Source: an uncultured Eggerthellaceae bacterium (GTDB lineage Bacteria > Actinomycetota > Coriobacteriia > Coriobacteriales > Eggerthellaceae). Taken from it: a stretch of 40,739 nt of DNA. A model generated the notes under the pieces. The model was not told where the DNA came from, did not search any database, and was given only the letters and a program-made list of their open reading frames with translations. How positions within the stretch are numbered: position 1 is the first letter of the stretch; every line of letters starts with the position of its first letter. The translations under genes were made by a program, and so were the position numbers. Location: NCBI GenBank assembly GCA_947650915.1, contig CANSWY010000014.1:1-40739 (forward strand). Reading direction: 5' to 3'. Shown one piece after another: positions 1 through 8,533 of the stretch.

Positions 1-25
1 CTTTTGCACATGGGTGTGGCGCGGG

Positions 26-53
26 TACGATTTGGGACGTCCCTTTTGCACAT
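26..53. repeat. Solo arm of the 96-bp palindromic repeat family
   Basis: Matches the right arm of the repeat family (TTTGGGACGTCCCTTTTGCA core), but its first bases read TACGA instead of TGTGCAA. No left arm is visible. The first ten bases of the window (CTTTTGCACA) are the end of another right arm, so at least one more element is cut by the window edge. Confidence 0.8.
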
Positions 54-68
54 GGGCGGCCAGCACGG

Positions 69-77
69 TGGTACCAT
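69..77 (+). promoter_or_regulatory. Candidate extended -10 (TGGTACCAT) for the Suf pair
   Basis: TG-N-TACCAT lies 40 bases before the sufC start. The same TGN-TANNNT pattern occurs before the glutaredoxin gene (TGG-TATGGT), nfo (TGA-TACCAT) and the cyclophilin gene (TGC-TAGAAT). No convincing -35 box is visible, so the call rests on this recurrence. Confidence 0.3.
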
Positions 78-116
78 GGCACGCAAAACGAAGCGCGCAC
101 GAAAGAGGAGAATCGC

Positions 117-893
117 ATGCTCAGGATAGAAGACCTCGTGTTCGAAGTGCCCTTGGAGCACGATCCCAGCACTAAGAAGCGCATCATCAACGGGCTTTCG
201 CTGGAGGTGCCGAACGACCGGTTCGTGGTCATCACCGGCCCGAACGGCGGCGGCAAGTCCACGCTGGCGAAGCTCATCATGGGCATCGAGAAGCCCACCA
301 GCGGCACCATCACCTTCGATGGCGAAGACATCACGGATGCTGGCATCACCGAACGCGCGCGGCTGGGCATCGGGTATGGGTTCCAGCAGCCGGCGCGGTT
401 CAAGGGCATGACCGTGAAGAAGCTCTTGGACATCGCGGCGGGCAAGAAGCTCCCCATGCTGGCATGCAACGAATACCTGGCGAAGGTGGGCCTGTGCTCG
501 GCCACCTACCTCACGCGCGAGGTGGACAAATCCTTGTCCGGCGGTGAGGTGAAGCGCATAGAGATCGCCACCATCCTGGCGCGCGACCCGAAACTGGCCA
601 TCTACGACGAACCGGAAGCGGGCATCGATCTGTGGAGCTTCGACCGTCTGACCGAAACGTTCCGGGACATCCATGAGACGCAGGGCGGCCGTTCCATCGT
701 GATCATCTCGCATCAAGAGCGCATCATCCAGCTGGCGGATGAGGTCATCGTCATCCGTGACGGTCAGATCAGCCGCACAGGCACGCCGGAGGAGGTCATG
801 CCGGAGCTGGGCTTCGCCAGCAAGGGCATCAACGGCTGCTGCCTGTCTGAACCCATCGATCTGCACTTGACCGAGATTCCCACCACCTGCTAG
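117..893 (+). CDS. sufC: SufC-like Fe-S cluster assembly ATPase
   Basis: Cytoplasmic ABC-type ATPase that powers Fe-S cluster assembly on a SufB-type scaffold; it is not a transporter subunit. Of 258 residues, Walker A GPNGGGKST is at 41-49, the Q-loop at about 90, the ABC signature LSGGE at 140-144, Walker B with DEPEAGID at about 160-171 and the switch His in IISHQ at 199. The lysine-rich EVKRIEIA stretch after the signature is SufC-like. AGAGGAG sits a few bases before the ATG. The short SufB-like scaffold starts 9 bases after the stop, so the two form an operon. No sufS, sufU or sufD is in the window, which fits the two-gene SUF-like minimal (SmsCB) type. The family call is firm; the minimal-system assignment is an inference. 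Confidence 0.95.
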   Translation: MLRIEDLVFEVPLEHDPSTKKRIINGLSLEVPNDRFVVITGPNGGGKSTLAKLIMGIEKPTSGTITFDGEDITDAGITERARLGIGYGFQQPARFKGMTVKKLLDIAAGKKLPMLACNEYLAKVGLCSATYLTREVDKSLSGGEVKRIEIATILARDPKLAIYDEPEAGIDLWSFDRLTETFRDIHETQGGRSIVIISHQERIIQLADEVIVIRDGQISRTGTPEEVMPELGFASKGINGCCLSEPIDLHLTEIPTTC

Positions 894-902
894 GAGCGCC
901 CC

Positions 903-1832
903 ATGACTGAATCCATCACTCCCATCGACGAAGGACTGCTGGCTGAGATCGCCAACATCCATGGCATGCCGAAAGGCGCCTTCAACATCCGCAAGGACGG
1001 CCAGCTGGTGGAACGCCACTCCAGCGCCAACATAGAGATATCCACCAAGACGGACCATCCGGGGATCGACATCCACATCAAGCCGCACACGAAGGGTGAG
1101 ACGGTGTTCATTCCCGTCATCGTCACGCAGTCCGGCTTGAAGGACGTGGTGTACAACACCTTCTACATAGGCGAAGACTGCGACGTGAACATCATCGCGG
1201 GCTGCGGCATCCACAACTCCAGCCACTCCGCTGCCGAACATGACGGCATCCACACCTTCTACTGCGGCAAGGGGTCGCACGTGAAGTACGTGGAGAAGCA
1301 CTACGGCGAAGGCGAGGGCACGGGGGAACGCATCCTGAACCCGGTGACGAACGTCATCATGGAAGAGGATTCATCCTGCGAGATGGAGCTCACGCAGCTG
1401 CGCGGCGTCACGTCCACCGTGCGCGACACGAACGCGGAATTGGCCGCGGGCGCGAAGCTGGTGCTCACCGAAAAGCTGCTCACCCATGATGACCAGGTGG
1501 CCACCTCCAACATGAAGGTGGAGCTCAAAGGCGAAGACTCCAGCGTGCAGGTGATCTCCCGTTCGGTGGCGCAGGACCGTTCGGTGCAGGTGTTCAATCC
1601 GCTGGTCATCGGAGAAGCGAAGTGTCGCGGACACGTGCAGTGCGACGCCATCATCATGGGGGACGCGAAGGTGAAGGCCATCCCGGGCATCGAAGCGGCA
1701 TCGGAAGACGCCATGCTGGTGCACGAAGCGGCCATCGGCAAGATCGCGGGGGACCAGATCGTGAAGCTCATGACGCTGGGCCTCACCGAAGAAGAGGCCG
1801 AACAGGAGATCCTGGAGGATTTCCTTTCATAG
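903..1832 (+). CDS. sufB: SufB/SufD-family Fe-S scaffold, short minimal form
   Basis: Partner of the preceding SufC and the probable scaffold for Fe-S assembly. At 309 residues it is much shorter than a typical SufB (about 470) or SufD (about 420). It keeps the SufBD beta-helix core and the C-terminal helical segment that contacts SufC (MLVHEAAIGKIAGDQIVKLM, about 271-290, then a GLTEEEAEQEI-type tail). The N-terminal domain of long SufB is missing. Such short proteins paired only with SufC are known in archaea and anaerobic bacteria (SmsB). AGGAG lies just before the ATG. The gene converges on the methyltransferase gene with a 20-base gap. The family is certain; activity without a dedicated desulfurase is inferred. 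Confidence 0.9.
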   Translation: MTESITPIDEGLLAEIANIHGMPKGAFNIRKDGQLVERHSSANIEISTKTDHPGIDIHIKPHTKGETVFIPVIVTQSGLKDVVYNTFYIGEDCDVNIIAGCGIHNSSHSAAEHDGIHTFYCGKGSHVKYVEKHYGEGEGTGERILNPVTNVIMEEDSSCEMELTQLRGVTSTVRDTNAELAAGAKLVLTEKLLTHDDQVATSNMKVELKGEDSSVQVISRSVAQDRSVQVFNPLVIGEAKCRGHVQCDAIIMGDAKVKAIPGIEAASEDAMLVHEAAIGKIAGDQIVKLMTLGLTEEEAEQEILEDFLS

Positions 1833-1852
1833 CGCCGTCAGGGACTTCTGCA

Positions 1853-2737
1853 TCATCGCTTGTCCCAGCAGATGCAGGTCCAGTAGCTTTCCCGGGGGCG
1901 CGCCAGCGTGAGCGCGCCCGGGGCGCTGGCATCCGCTGCGCTCACCAGGTTCTCATCCAGCCATGCGCGCACGCGGGTGGCCAGGTCAGCCTCCGGGATG
2001 TGCTCGCAGGCTACCCGTTCGTATTCCACGGCCATTCGGTGATAGCGTTCGAACGCCTCATCAATGCTGGCGAACACATCAGTGCGCGTGGTGGGGATGT
2101 GGCTGACGGAGGGGGTCTGCCCCAGCGCGGAGAGCATGGCCAAGGCATACGCGCCATCGTAGCTGGGCTGCACGTCGAAGCCGATCTCTTTCAGCATGCG
2201 GTCATCCGTGCGCGGCGATACGCCATAGGGCAGCGTGATGCATGCGCGCCTGCGCGCAGCCCAGTCCAGCTTGGAGAGCGCGCCCAGCAGATCCTCCGTG
2301 GCGATGGAGCGCGAAGCGAAGCAGACATCGAACTGACCTTCGTGCAGCCCTGCCGCTTCCCAGTCGTCATCCCATGCCAGCTGCAGCGTGCGTACGCGCT
2401 CTTGCAGACCGCTCTCCTGGACCGCCGCCTCCAGCTTCGCCAGCATCCCGCTGGAGAAATCCGCTGCCAGCACCTGGTGTCCCGCCTTTGCCACCGGGAT
2501 GGTGAGGTTGCCGGTGCCGCAGCCCATGTCCAGCACGGTGTCGCCCGGGCGGAGCTGGGCCGCCTCCAAAAAGCGCGCCGTGTAGGAGTTCGGCGCGTCC
2601 TTGGTGGTGTAGGTGCGGGCACGGGCGTTCCAGTAGTCAGCGCCGTGCGCGGTGCTGTGCAGGCTCTGCTTCTGGTGCCAGAGCGCGTTCCAATCCTCTG
2701 CCGTGCGCGGCACGGCGATGCAGCCCGCATCTTCCAT
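1853..2737 (-). CDS. Class I SAM-dependent methyltransferase
   Basis: 294-residue soluble protein with a Rossmann-type methyltransferase fold. SAM motif I is VLDMGCGTGNLTIP (about 69-82), followed by the acidic strand end VLAADFS (about 92-98). The N-terminal stretch (WHQKQSLHSTAHGADYWNARA) resembles small-molecule methyltransferases that begin by binding substrate near a YWN motif. The substrate cannot be told from sequence. It is the last gene of a four-gene minus-strand operon: its ATG follows the lipoprotein stop by one base, and GGAGGAGG lies 7 bases upstream, inside the lipoprotein's last codons. Confidence 0.85.
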   Translation of the reverse strand: MEDAGCIAVPRTAEDWNALWHQKQSLHSTAHGADYWNARARTYTTKDAPNSYTARFLEAAQLRPGDTVLDMGCGTGNLTIPVAKAGHQVLAADFSSGMLAKLEAAVQESGLQERVRTLQLAWDDDWEAAGLHEGQFDVCFASRSIATEDLLGALSKLDWAARRRACITLPYGVSPRTDDRMLKEIGFDVQPSYDGAYALAMLSALGQTPSVSHIPTTRTDVFASIDEAFERYHRMAVEYERVACEHIPEADLATRVRAWLDENLVSAADASAPGALTLARPRESYWTCICWDKR

Positions 2738-2738
2738 T

Positions 2739-3515
2739 TCAGGCCTCCTCCGGGTTCGTCACGGTGCCGAACAGCTCCAAGAACTGCCCGTTCTCCACGG
2801 TGACCGTCACGCTCACCGGGCCCTCTTCCAGACGCGGCAGATTCTCTTCACTCACTTTGTTGTCAGTGGTGAAATCAAGGCTGGAATAGACGATGACCTG
2901 CGGCTGCGCATTCCCTAGATCCGCGATGGCCGTTTCGCTCAAGCTGCTCTGCGTGATGGTGTAAGTGCCCGCGGGGATGTCCACGCCCACGCGGTACAGG
3001 CCGTTCACGTAGGGCGCGCTCACATCCAGCGGGGCCGGGTCCAGCGGACGCATGAGATCTTGGTCTGATGCGGGCGAAAAGAAGATGGCGTCTCCCTCAT
3101 GCAGCTGGAACAACGTGAAGCCCAGATAGCCCACCGCGATGCTGGGCTGGTAATGCCCCTCTTTCTCTGCAGGGACATACGTGGCCAGGTCCCCCGTTTC
3201 ATCATCCTGTCCAGCAAGCCAGTAGGTGCCAGCTGCGGGCGCGCCCTCTGCGCCCACGATATATCCTCCTGCCGAGAAGCCGCCGTCCACTGCATGACCG
3301 GCCTCGCATCGGTGGTCTTCCAGCAGCTCTTCGAACGTGAACGTGGTGGGGAAGTACCCGGAGCCGTCGTGGTTCGCCAGCTCTTCATCCGTGTAGGACC
3401 GTTCGGCGCCCCCGTTCAGGTCCGCTGCGCCCTGCGTCGGGCTGGTGCAAGCGTAAAGCGGCAGGCTGAGCAAGAGGAGCGCGGCCGCAGCAGCGCTCAA
3501 AGGTCTGTGGCTCAT
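2739..3515 (-). CDS. Predicted lipoprotein, unknown function
   Basis: 258 residues from the ATG at 3515. The N-terminus has a basic start, a long Ala/Leu core and the lipobox LYAC with Cys23, so it should be exported and lipid-anchored. The mature part has beta-rich segments, including YRVGVDIPAGTYTITQ, a motif found in small extracytoplasmic domains of unknown role. The reading frame is open a further 275 codons upstream, but that part is the shadow of the membrane-protein gene. The start chosen gives a perfect signal peptide and a 4-base ATGA overlap with that upstream gene, so translation is probably coupled. Confidence 0.8.
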   Translation of the reverse strand: MSHRPLSAAAAALLLLSLPLYACTSPTQGAADLNGGAERSYTDEELANHDGSGYFPTTFTFEELLEDHRCEAGHAVDGGFSAGGYIVGAEGAPAAGTYWLAGQDDETGDLATYVPAEKEGHYQPSIAVGYLGFTLFQLHEGDAIFFSPASDQDLMRPLDPAPLDVSAPYVNGLYRVGVDIPAGTYTITQSSLSETAIADLGNAQPQVIVYSSLDFTTDNKVSEENLPRLEEGPVSVTVTVENGQFLELFGTVTNPEEA

Positions 3516-4612
3516 TTCTTCTCCTTGCGGCCGCCGAATGCGCGCGTGCGCTGGATCATGATGGCGCCGATCAAGAACGGCAGCCAGAACACGATGCCGC
3601 GGTACACCATGACCACGGCCATGCCCGTCGCCTGGTCGATGCCGAAGAGCGTGAACGCCACCAGCACCGCCGCTTCCACCACGCCCACGCCCTGCGGCGT
3701 GAACGACACCATGGCGAACAGCGTTGCCACCACGTATCCGCAGAAGAGCGCCTGGATGTCCATCACGCCGAACGACACGCCCACCATGGAGAAGCAGGCC
3801 AGTTCGCAGGTGGACGCCAGGATGGCGAACAGGAACGTGCGCGCAGTGACGCCGGGATGCTCCACCATCATGCCGGCCGCTTGAGAGAAGGACTCCACCG
3901 TGCGTTCCGCCCACGGATCCACCGGGCCGCGCTTCAGCTTGCGCGCGATCTTGTCCACCAGCTTCTCTATGGGGCGCATCACCTTGAGCACCAGTTGCGG
4001 GCGCGTGCCTCCCAGCGTCATCACGGTGACCAGGCCGCCCACCAGCGCGATGGCCACCAGTCCCAACAAGAGCCACCCTGGTTGCAGCCCTACCGTGAAG
4101 GTCAGGATGCCGAAGGCCACCAACATGATGATGACGAAACCGGTGTCGATGGAGAGCTGCATCAAGAGCGCCGCGCCCGTGGCCTTGCCTGCCGGCACGC
4201 CGCGCTTCGCGGAATCGTCCACCACCAATGACGTGCCCGCCAGATTCAGGCTGGGCGCCACCGTGTTCACGAAGAACGTGCCGAACACCAGCTTCAGGCC
4301 GTCTGTGTACTTGAGCGTGGATTGCACGGACTTGAAGCACCAGACGAACTGTTCCCCTTGGGTGAGGTACTTGCCGAACTGGAGCACCACTGCCAAGGCA
4401 AGGAAGAACGGCACGCCTTCCTGCACCGTCTTGATGAGGTCTTTCAGCTGGTCGCCGCGCATGAAGATGACGGCCAGCACGATCACGATGACCACGCCGA
4501 TCAAGATCTTGCGCAGGTTGCTCTTCTTCTGCGGCGCAGCCGGGGACGTTCCTGTTTCCGATATGCGATCCGATGCGCGATCCGTTGCGTGCTCTGTCTC
4601 GTGTTCAGTCAT
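3512..4612 (-). CDS. Lysylphosphatidylglycerol-synthase TM-region-type membrane protein
   Basis: 366-residue polytopic membrane protein of the UPF0104/LPG-synthase-TM family, related to the flippase half of MprF and to AglD-type proteins. A polar N-terminal tail (about 1-32) precedes 7-8 hydrophobic segments. Family signatures are FGTFFVNTVAPSLNLAGTS (about 108-126) and FTPQGVGVVEAAVL (about 307-320). There is no lysyltransferase domain, so lipid translocation is more likely than aminoacylation. It starts 27 bases after the thioesterase stop and overlaps the lipoprotein by 4 bases. The lipid it handles is unknown. Confidence 0.85.
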   Translation of the reverse strand: MTEHETEHATDRASDRISETGTSPAAPQKKSNLRKILIGVVIVIVLAVIFMRGDQLKDLIKTVQEGVPFFLALAVVLQFGKYLTQGEQFVWCFKSVQSTLKYTDGLKLVFGTFFVNTVAPSLNLAGTSLVVDDSAKRGVPAGKATGAALLMQLSIDTGFVIIMLVAFGILTFTVGLQPGWLLLGLVAIALVGGLVTVMTLGGTRPQLVLKVMRPIEKLVDKIARKLKRGPVDPWAERTVESFSQAAGMMVEHPGVTARTFLFAILASTCELACFSMVGVSFGVMDIQALFCGYVVATLFAMVSFTPQGVGVVEAAVLVAFTLFGIDQATGMAVVMVYRGIVFWLPFLIGAIMIQRTRAFGGRKEKK

Positions 4613-4639
4613 TTCGGAAGATCCGTTTCCCGTGCAGCC

Positions 4640-5056
4640 TCACTGGGCCTGCACGTGGCGGTAGCCCACGATGGACACCTTCGCGATCAGTTCGCCCAGG
4701 TCATCTTCCACCACCACGTCATAGAACGCGATGCGCCGCCCTTCCTTCACACAGTCAGCCGTGGCGATCAGCTTCGTGCCGCGCGTGGCCTTCAGGTATT
4801 CGATGGAGGACTGCAGGTTCACCGTGGGGTCCTGAGCGATGTTGGACGCGATGGCCAGCGCGAAATCGGCCAGCGTGAAGATGGCTCCGCCCATGACCTT
4901 GCCCTGCGCGTTCATGTGGATCTCTTCGATGTCCATCTCTGCCACGCCGTGGCCCTTCCACCCTTCACGGATGCGGCACTTGGTGGCTTCCGTGGCGTAG
5001 CGGTCTTGGCTGAAGAATGCCTCCATCTCTTCCATGGTGGGGTGCTCAGGCAGCAT
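4640..5056 (-). CDS. PaaI-type hotdog thioesterase
   Basis: Small hotdog-fold acyl-CoA thioesterase of the PaaI/YbgC group, 138 residues from the ATG at 5056. The region GKVMGGAIFTLADFALAIAS carries the G-G-x(2)-T-L-x-D pattern in which the Asp is catalytic in PaaI enzymes. An in-frame ATG at 5062 directly abuts the GGGAG ribosome site, whereas the ATG at 5056 lies 6 bases from it; 5056 is therefore preferred. First gene of a minus-strand operon with the membrane protein, lipoprotein and methyltransferase, which may hint at lipid or envelope chemistry. The acyl substrate is unknown. Confidence 0.85.
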   Translation of the reverse strand: MLPEHPTMEEMEAFFSQDRYATEATKCRIREGWKGHGVAEMDIEEIHMNAQGKVMGGAIFTLADFALAIASNIAQDPTVNLQSSIEYLKATRGTKLIATADCVKEGRRIAFYDVVVEDDLGELIAKVSIVGYRHVQAQ

Positions 5057-5084
5057 GGTCATCTCCCGTCTTCTCGATTCAGTG

Positions 5085-5090
5085 ATTATA
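5085..5090 (-). promoter_or_regulatory. Consensus -10 (TATAAT) for the thioesterase operon
   Basis: The minus strand reads TATAAT 29 bases before the thioesterase start. No good -35 box is visible at the usual distance; that position is instead covered by the dyad at 5097-5117. Confidence 0.5.
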
Positions 5091-5096
5091 AAGCTT

Positions 5097-5117
5097 ACAT
5101 ATCGTTGCCGGATATGT
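5097..5117. promoter_or_regulatory. Inverted repeat between thioesterase operon and pntA, candidate operator
   Basis: ACATATC, 7 bases, GATATGT: a perfect 7-bp dyad in the divergent intergenic region, placed where it would cover the -35 region of the minus-strand TATAAT. GATATG recurs at 5142-5147. A regulator bound here could control either or both operons. Confidence 0.45.
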
Positions 5118-5218
5118 GCGCCGCTTTCGCGGATGGTTGACGATATGCAAGAATCTGACGTTCAGGACGCGCTCTTGCGAAGGGCGCGCGGGGCTGCAAG
5201 GAATGAAGGGGTGAGGTC

Positions 5219-6760
5219 ATGCGGATCGGTGTGCCCAAGGAAGTGAAGGCGGGTGAAACGCGCGTCGCCATCACGCCGGATTCGGCGAAGAAGCTGATCA
5301 AACTGGGCTATGAGGTCAGCGTCCAGGCGGGCGCCGGGCGTGAAGCCGCCCTCCCGGATGCGGACTATGTGGTGGCGGGGGCGCAGATCGTTTCTCGCGA
5401 AGAGGCGTGGGGGCAGCCCATCGTGGTCTGCATCGACATCCCCACCGAAGCGGAACTGGACCTCATGGCACCGGGCGCCACGCTCATCTGCCGCATGCGG
5501 ATGGAATCCCATGCTGAGCTGGCAGACATGCTGGCCTTCCGCGGCTTGACGGCGTTGGCCATGGATGCCGCGCCGCGCATCTCGCGCGCGCAGCCGCTGG
5601 ACGTGCGCTCTTCCATGGCGAACCTCTCCGGCTACAAGGCGGTCATCGAAGCGGCGAACGAGCTGGGCCGTTTGTTCGGCGGCCAGATGACGGCGGCGGG
5701 CAAGGTGGCGCCCGCGAAGGTCTATATCATCGGCGTGGGCGTGTCCGGCCTGGCGGCCATCGGCACCGCCAGTGGCATGGGGGCTGAAGTGTTCGCCACG
5801 GACGTGCGCCCGGAGGCGGCTGACCAGGTGGAATCGCTGGGCGGCACCTTCATTGAGATTCCGGTGCGCCAGGAATCCTCTGACGGTTATGCGAAGGCCA
5901 TGGGCGATGACGAACAGTCGCGCGTGCAGCAGGTGTATGCGGAACAGGCGCGGCGGATGGACGTGGTCATCACCACGGCGCAGATCCCCGGCCGCCCCAG
6001 CCCCTTGTTGCTCACCGAAGAGGCCATCCGGCATATGAAGCCGGGTTCGGTGATCGTGGATCTGGGCGCGTCAGAGCAGGGGTCGAACACGGCGCTCACG
6101 GTGCCGGATGAGGTGGTGCGCACGGAAAACGACGTCACCATCATCGGGTATCGCAACCTGCCGGACAAGCTGCCCACGCAGGCATCACAGCTGTTCGGTC
6201 AGAACGTGGTGAACCTCTTCAAGCTGCTGACGCCGGGCAAGGATGGACAGTGCGTGCTGGATGAAGACGATGAGATCATCCGCGCCATGACGGTCTCTTT
6301 GGACGGTTCGGTCATGTGGCCGCCGCCTCCGGTGTCCGTTTCCGCGAAGGCCACGCCTGCGCCTGCAGCGGTCAAGGCAGAAGATGCTGCGCCTGCCGCT
6401 TCGAAAAGCCCCTTCAAAGGACTCTGGTGGAAGGTGCTCTTGGGCATCCTGGCCGCGGCGCTCATCTTGGCGGCGCCCGAATCCATGCAGCCGCACTTCA
6501 TCGTGTTCGCGCTGGCCGTGGTGGTGGGCTTCTATGTCATCACGAACGTGACCCACACGCTGCACACGCCGCTCATGTCCGTGACGAACGCCATCTCCGG
6601 CATCATCATCGTGGGAGCGGTGCTGCAAGTGGGCAGTGCGGATCCGGTGGTCTGCGCGCTCTCGTTCATCGCCATCGTGATCGCCTCCATCAACATCTTC
6701 GGCGGCTTTCTGGTCACGAACAGGATGCTGGCCATGTTCGCGAGGAGCTCTGATGAATGA
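5219..6760 (+). CDS. pntA: NAD(P) transhydrogenase subunit alpha
   Basis: Proton-translocating transhydrogenase alpha subunit, which binds NAD(H) and exchanges hydride with NADP(H) on PntB, coupled to proton movement. At 513 residues it is the full fused form (E. coli PntA has 510), not split into PntAA and PntAB. The N-terminal alanine dehydrogenase/PNT domain starts [28 protein letters not shown] (123-142) is the family motif, and the Rossmann loop IGVGVSG is at 171-177. A Pro/Ala-rich linker (about 360-395) leads to four membrane segments (about 405-505). A GGGG-type ribosome site lies 7 bases before the ATG. It overlaps pntB by 4 bases. Confidence 0.97.
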   Translation: MRIGVPKEVKAGETRVAITPDSAKKLIKLGYEVSVQAGAGREAALPDADYVVAGAQIVSREEAWGQPIVVCIDIPTEAELDLMAPGATLICRMRMESHAELADMLAFRGLTALAMDAAPRISRAQPLDVRSSMANLSGYKAVIEAANELGRLFGGQMTAAGKVAPAKVYIIGVGVSGLAAIGTASGMGAEVFATDVRPEAADQVESLGGTFIEIPVRQESSDGYAKAMGDDEQSRVQQVYAEQARRMDVVITTAQIPGRPSPLLLTEEAIRHMKPGSVIVDLGASEQGSNTALTVPDEVVRTENDVTIIGYRNLPDKLPTQASQLFGQNVVNLFKLLTPGKDGQCVLDEDDEIIRAMTVSLDGSVMWPPPPVSVSAKATPAPAAVKAEDAAPAASKSPFKGLWWKVLLGILAAALILAAPESMQPHFIVFALAVVVGFYVITNVTHTLHTPLMSVTNAISGIIIVGAVLQVGSADPVVCALSFIAIVIASINIFGGFLVTNRMLAMFARSSDE

Positions 6761-8232
6761 TGGGGGAGACCATGGTCTATGAAGTGGGGTATCTGACCGG
6801 CATCTACGAGGGCATCTTCCGGTTCCAATCCTTGGCCTACCTGTTGGCGGCGGTGCTGTTCATCCTGGCCCTGGCGGGGCTCTCCCGTCAGAAGACGGCG
6901 CGGCGCGGCAATCTCATGGGCATCATCGGCATGGCGCTGGCTCTTGTGGCCACCATCATCGTGGCCGTGTTCCAGACGGAAGTGGCGGCGGTCACCACGG
7001 TGGGGCTTTTGGTGGCGGCCATCGCCGTGGGCGCGGCCATCGGGGTTTGGCGGGCGCTCAAAGTGAAGATGACGGGCATGCCGGAGCTGGTGGCCATGCT
7101 GCATTCGTTCGTGGGCGCGGCAGCGGTGCTGGTGGGATACAACTCCTTCCTCACCGAACCCGGGGCTGCGGGCGCTGAGAACGCGTTCCACATGGGCGAA
7201 GTGGGGCTTGCGGTGTTCATCGGCGCGGTCACGCTCACCGGTTCGGTGGTAGCCTACTTGAAGCTGTCGGCGAAGATCTCCGGCAAGCCGCTCACGCTGC
7301 CGGGCCGCAATGCCATCAATGTGGTCATGGTGGTGGCGTGCCTGGCGCTCATCGGATGCTTGGTGGCATCGCGTGGCGTGGGGGAGGGCATCGTGCCCTT
7401 GGCCATCCTGACGGCCATCTCCCTCATCCTGGGCGCCCATCTGGTGCTGGCCATCGGCGGCGGGGACATGCCGGTGGTGGTGTCCATGCTGAACTCCTAT
7501 TCCGGCTGGGCCGCGGCCATGGCCGGCTTCACGCTGGGGAACGACCTCTTGATCATCACGGGCGCCCTGGTGGGTTCGTCCGGCGCATACCTGTCCTACA
7601 TCATGTGCCAAGGCATGAACCGCTCCTTCATCTCCGTCATCTTGGGCGGCTTCGGCGGGGATGCGCCGAAAGCGGCCAGCGGCAGCGGGGATGCAGCGGA
7701 GATGGGCGAATACACCGAAGTCACGCCTGAAGAAGCGGCGGAGATGCTCAAAGGGTCCAAACGCGTGATCATCACGCCGGGCTATGGCATGGCAGTGGCT
7801 CAGGCGCAGTTCCCGGTGGCGGACCTCACGCGGCGCTTGCAGGATGCGGGCGTGGACGTGCAGTTCGCGGTGCATCCGGTGGCGGGGCGCATGCCTGGAC
7901 ACATGAACGTGCTGCTGGCGGAAGCGAAGGTGCCCTATGACAGCGTGCTGGACATGGATGACGTGAACGATGACTTCGGAGACGTTGACACGGTGCTGGT
8001 CATCGGCGCGAACGATACCGTGAATCCGTCTGCGGAGACCGAGCCGGATTCGCCCATCGCGGGCATGCCGGTCCTGCGCGTGTGGGATGCGGGGCGCGTC
8101 ATCGTGTTCAAGCGCTCCATGGGCAACGCCGGGTACGCGGGCGTGCAGAACCCGCTGTTCTTCAACGAGAACACGGACATGCTCTTGGGGGACGCGAAGG
8201 CTTCCGTGGACGCCATCGTCTCCGCCCTCTGA
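6757..8232 (+). CDS. pntB: NAD(P) transhydrogenase subunit beta
   Basis: Membrane beta subunit of the transhydrogenase, 491 residues (E. coli 462). About nine hydrophobic segments fill residues 1-275; a soluble NADP-binding domain follows, with [15 protein letters not shown] (about 335-349) and [11 protein letters not shown] (about 413-423) as signatures. The start ATG overlaps the pntA stop by 4 bases, with AGGAG 9 bases upstream; an ATG follows immediately in frame, so the exact start is uncertain by one codon. With pntA it forms a complete enzyme. A 96-bp palindromic element begins 159 bases after the stop. Confidence 0.97.
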   Translation: MMGETMVYEVGYLTGIYEGIFRFQSLAYLLAAVLFILALAGLSRQKTARRGNLMGIIGMALALVATIIVAVFQTEVAAVTTVGLLVAAIAVGAAIGVWRALKVKMTGMPELVAMLHSFVGAAAVLVGYNSFLTEPGAAGAENAFHMGEVGLAVFIGAVTLTGSVVAYLKLSAKISGKPLTLPGRNAINVVMVVACLALIGCLVASRGVGEGIVPLAILTAISLILGAHLVLAIGGGDMPVVVSMLNSYSGWAAAMAGFTLGNDLLIITGALVGSSGAYLSYIMCQGMNRSFISVILGGFGGDAPKAASGSGDAAEMGEYTEVTPEEAAEMLKGSKRVIITPGYGMAVAQAQFPVADLTRRLQDAGVDVQFAVHPVAGRMPGHMNVLLAEAKVPYDSVLDMDDVNDDFGDVDTVLVIGANDTVNPSAETEPDSPIAGMPVLRVWDAGRVIVFKRSMGNAGYAGVQNPLFFNENTDMLLGDAKASVDAIVSAL

Positions 8233-8348
8233 TCCCGTTCCGCCCTGCACGTACGCACAACTTCCATAGCGCAGGCCCGTAGCGAAGGCTTCAGCCTTCG
8301 TCCACCCGGAACACGCTCTCGAACGGGTTCCCCTTGCTGCTCCATGCA

Positions 8349-8376
8349 TGTGCGAAAGGGACGTCCCAAATTGCAC
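8349..8376. repeat. Solo left arm of the palindromic family
   Basis: ATGTGCGAAAGGGACGTCCC followed by AAATTGCAC; ends in CCGCGAG rather than ATAGGAAAAG, with no matching right arm. It sits 15 bases before a complete element. Confidence 0.8.
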
Positions 8377-8391
8377 CCGCGAGATCGCCTG

Positions 8392-8487
8392 ATGTGCAAA
8401 AGGGACGTCCCAAATTGCACATAGGAAAAGCCTCCCAGTGCGCATGAACATCTGCTATGTGCAATTTGGAACGTCCCTTTTGCACAT
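8392..8487 (+). repeat. 96-bp palindromic element, copy A
   Basis: Left arm 8392-8424, 30-base loop 8425-8454, right arm 8455-8487. The arms pair almost completely; the one mismatch is C against A in the GGGACGTCCC core (right arm GGAACGTCCC). The loop (GAAAAGCCTCCCAGTGCGCA...) is nearly identical to that of copy B but differs from the other copies. The element lies after pntB. Orientation (+) is defined by GAAAAG following the left arm. Confidence 0.92.
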
Positions 8488-8533
8488 GCCGAGCGCGCTG
8501 GGGTATGACTTTTGTCTGTGGCGCACGGCCGGC

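Noticed and set aside
3516-4340. N-terminal 275 codons of the minus-strand frame 2739-4340
   Set aside because: Arg/His/Gly-rich shadow of the LPG-TM-type gene; the lipoprotein signal peptide begins at 3515.
6532-8451. 639-codon minus-strand frame
   Set aside because: Shadow of pntAB with the His/Arg-rich composition typical of antisense frames in GC-rich DNA.
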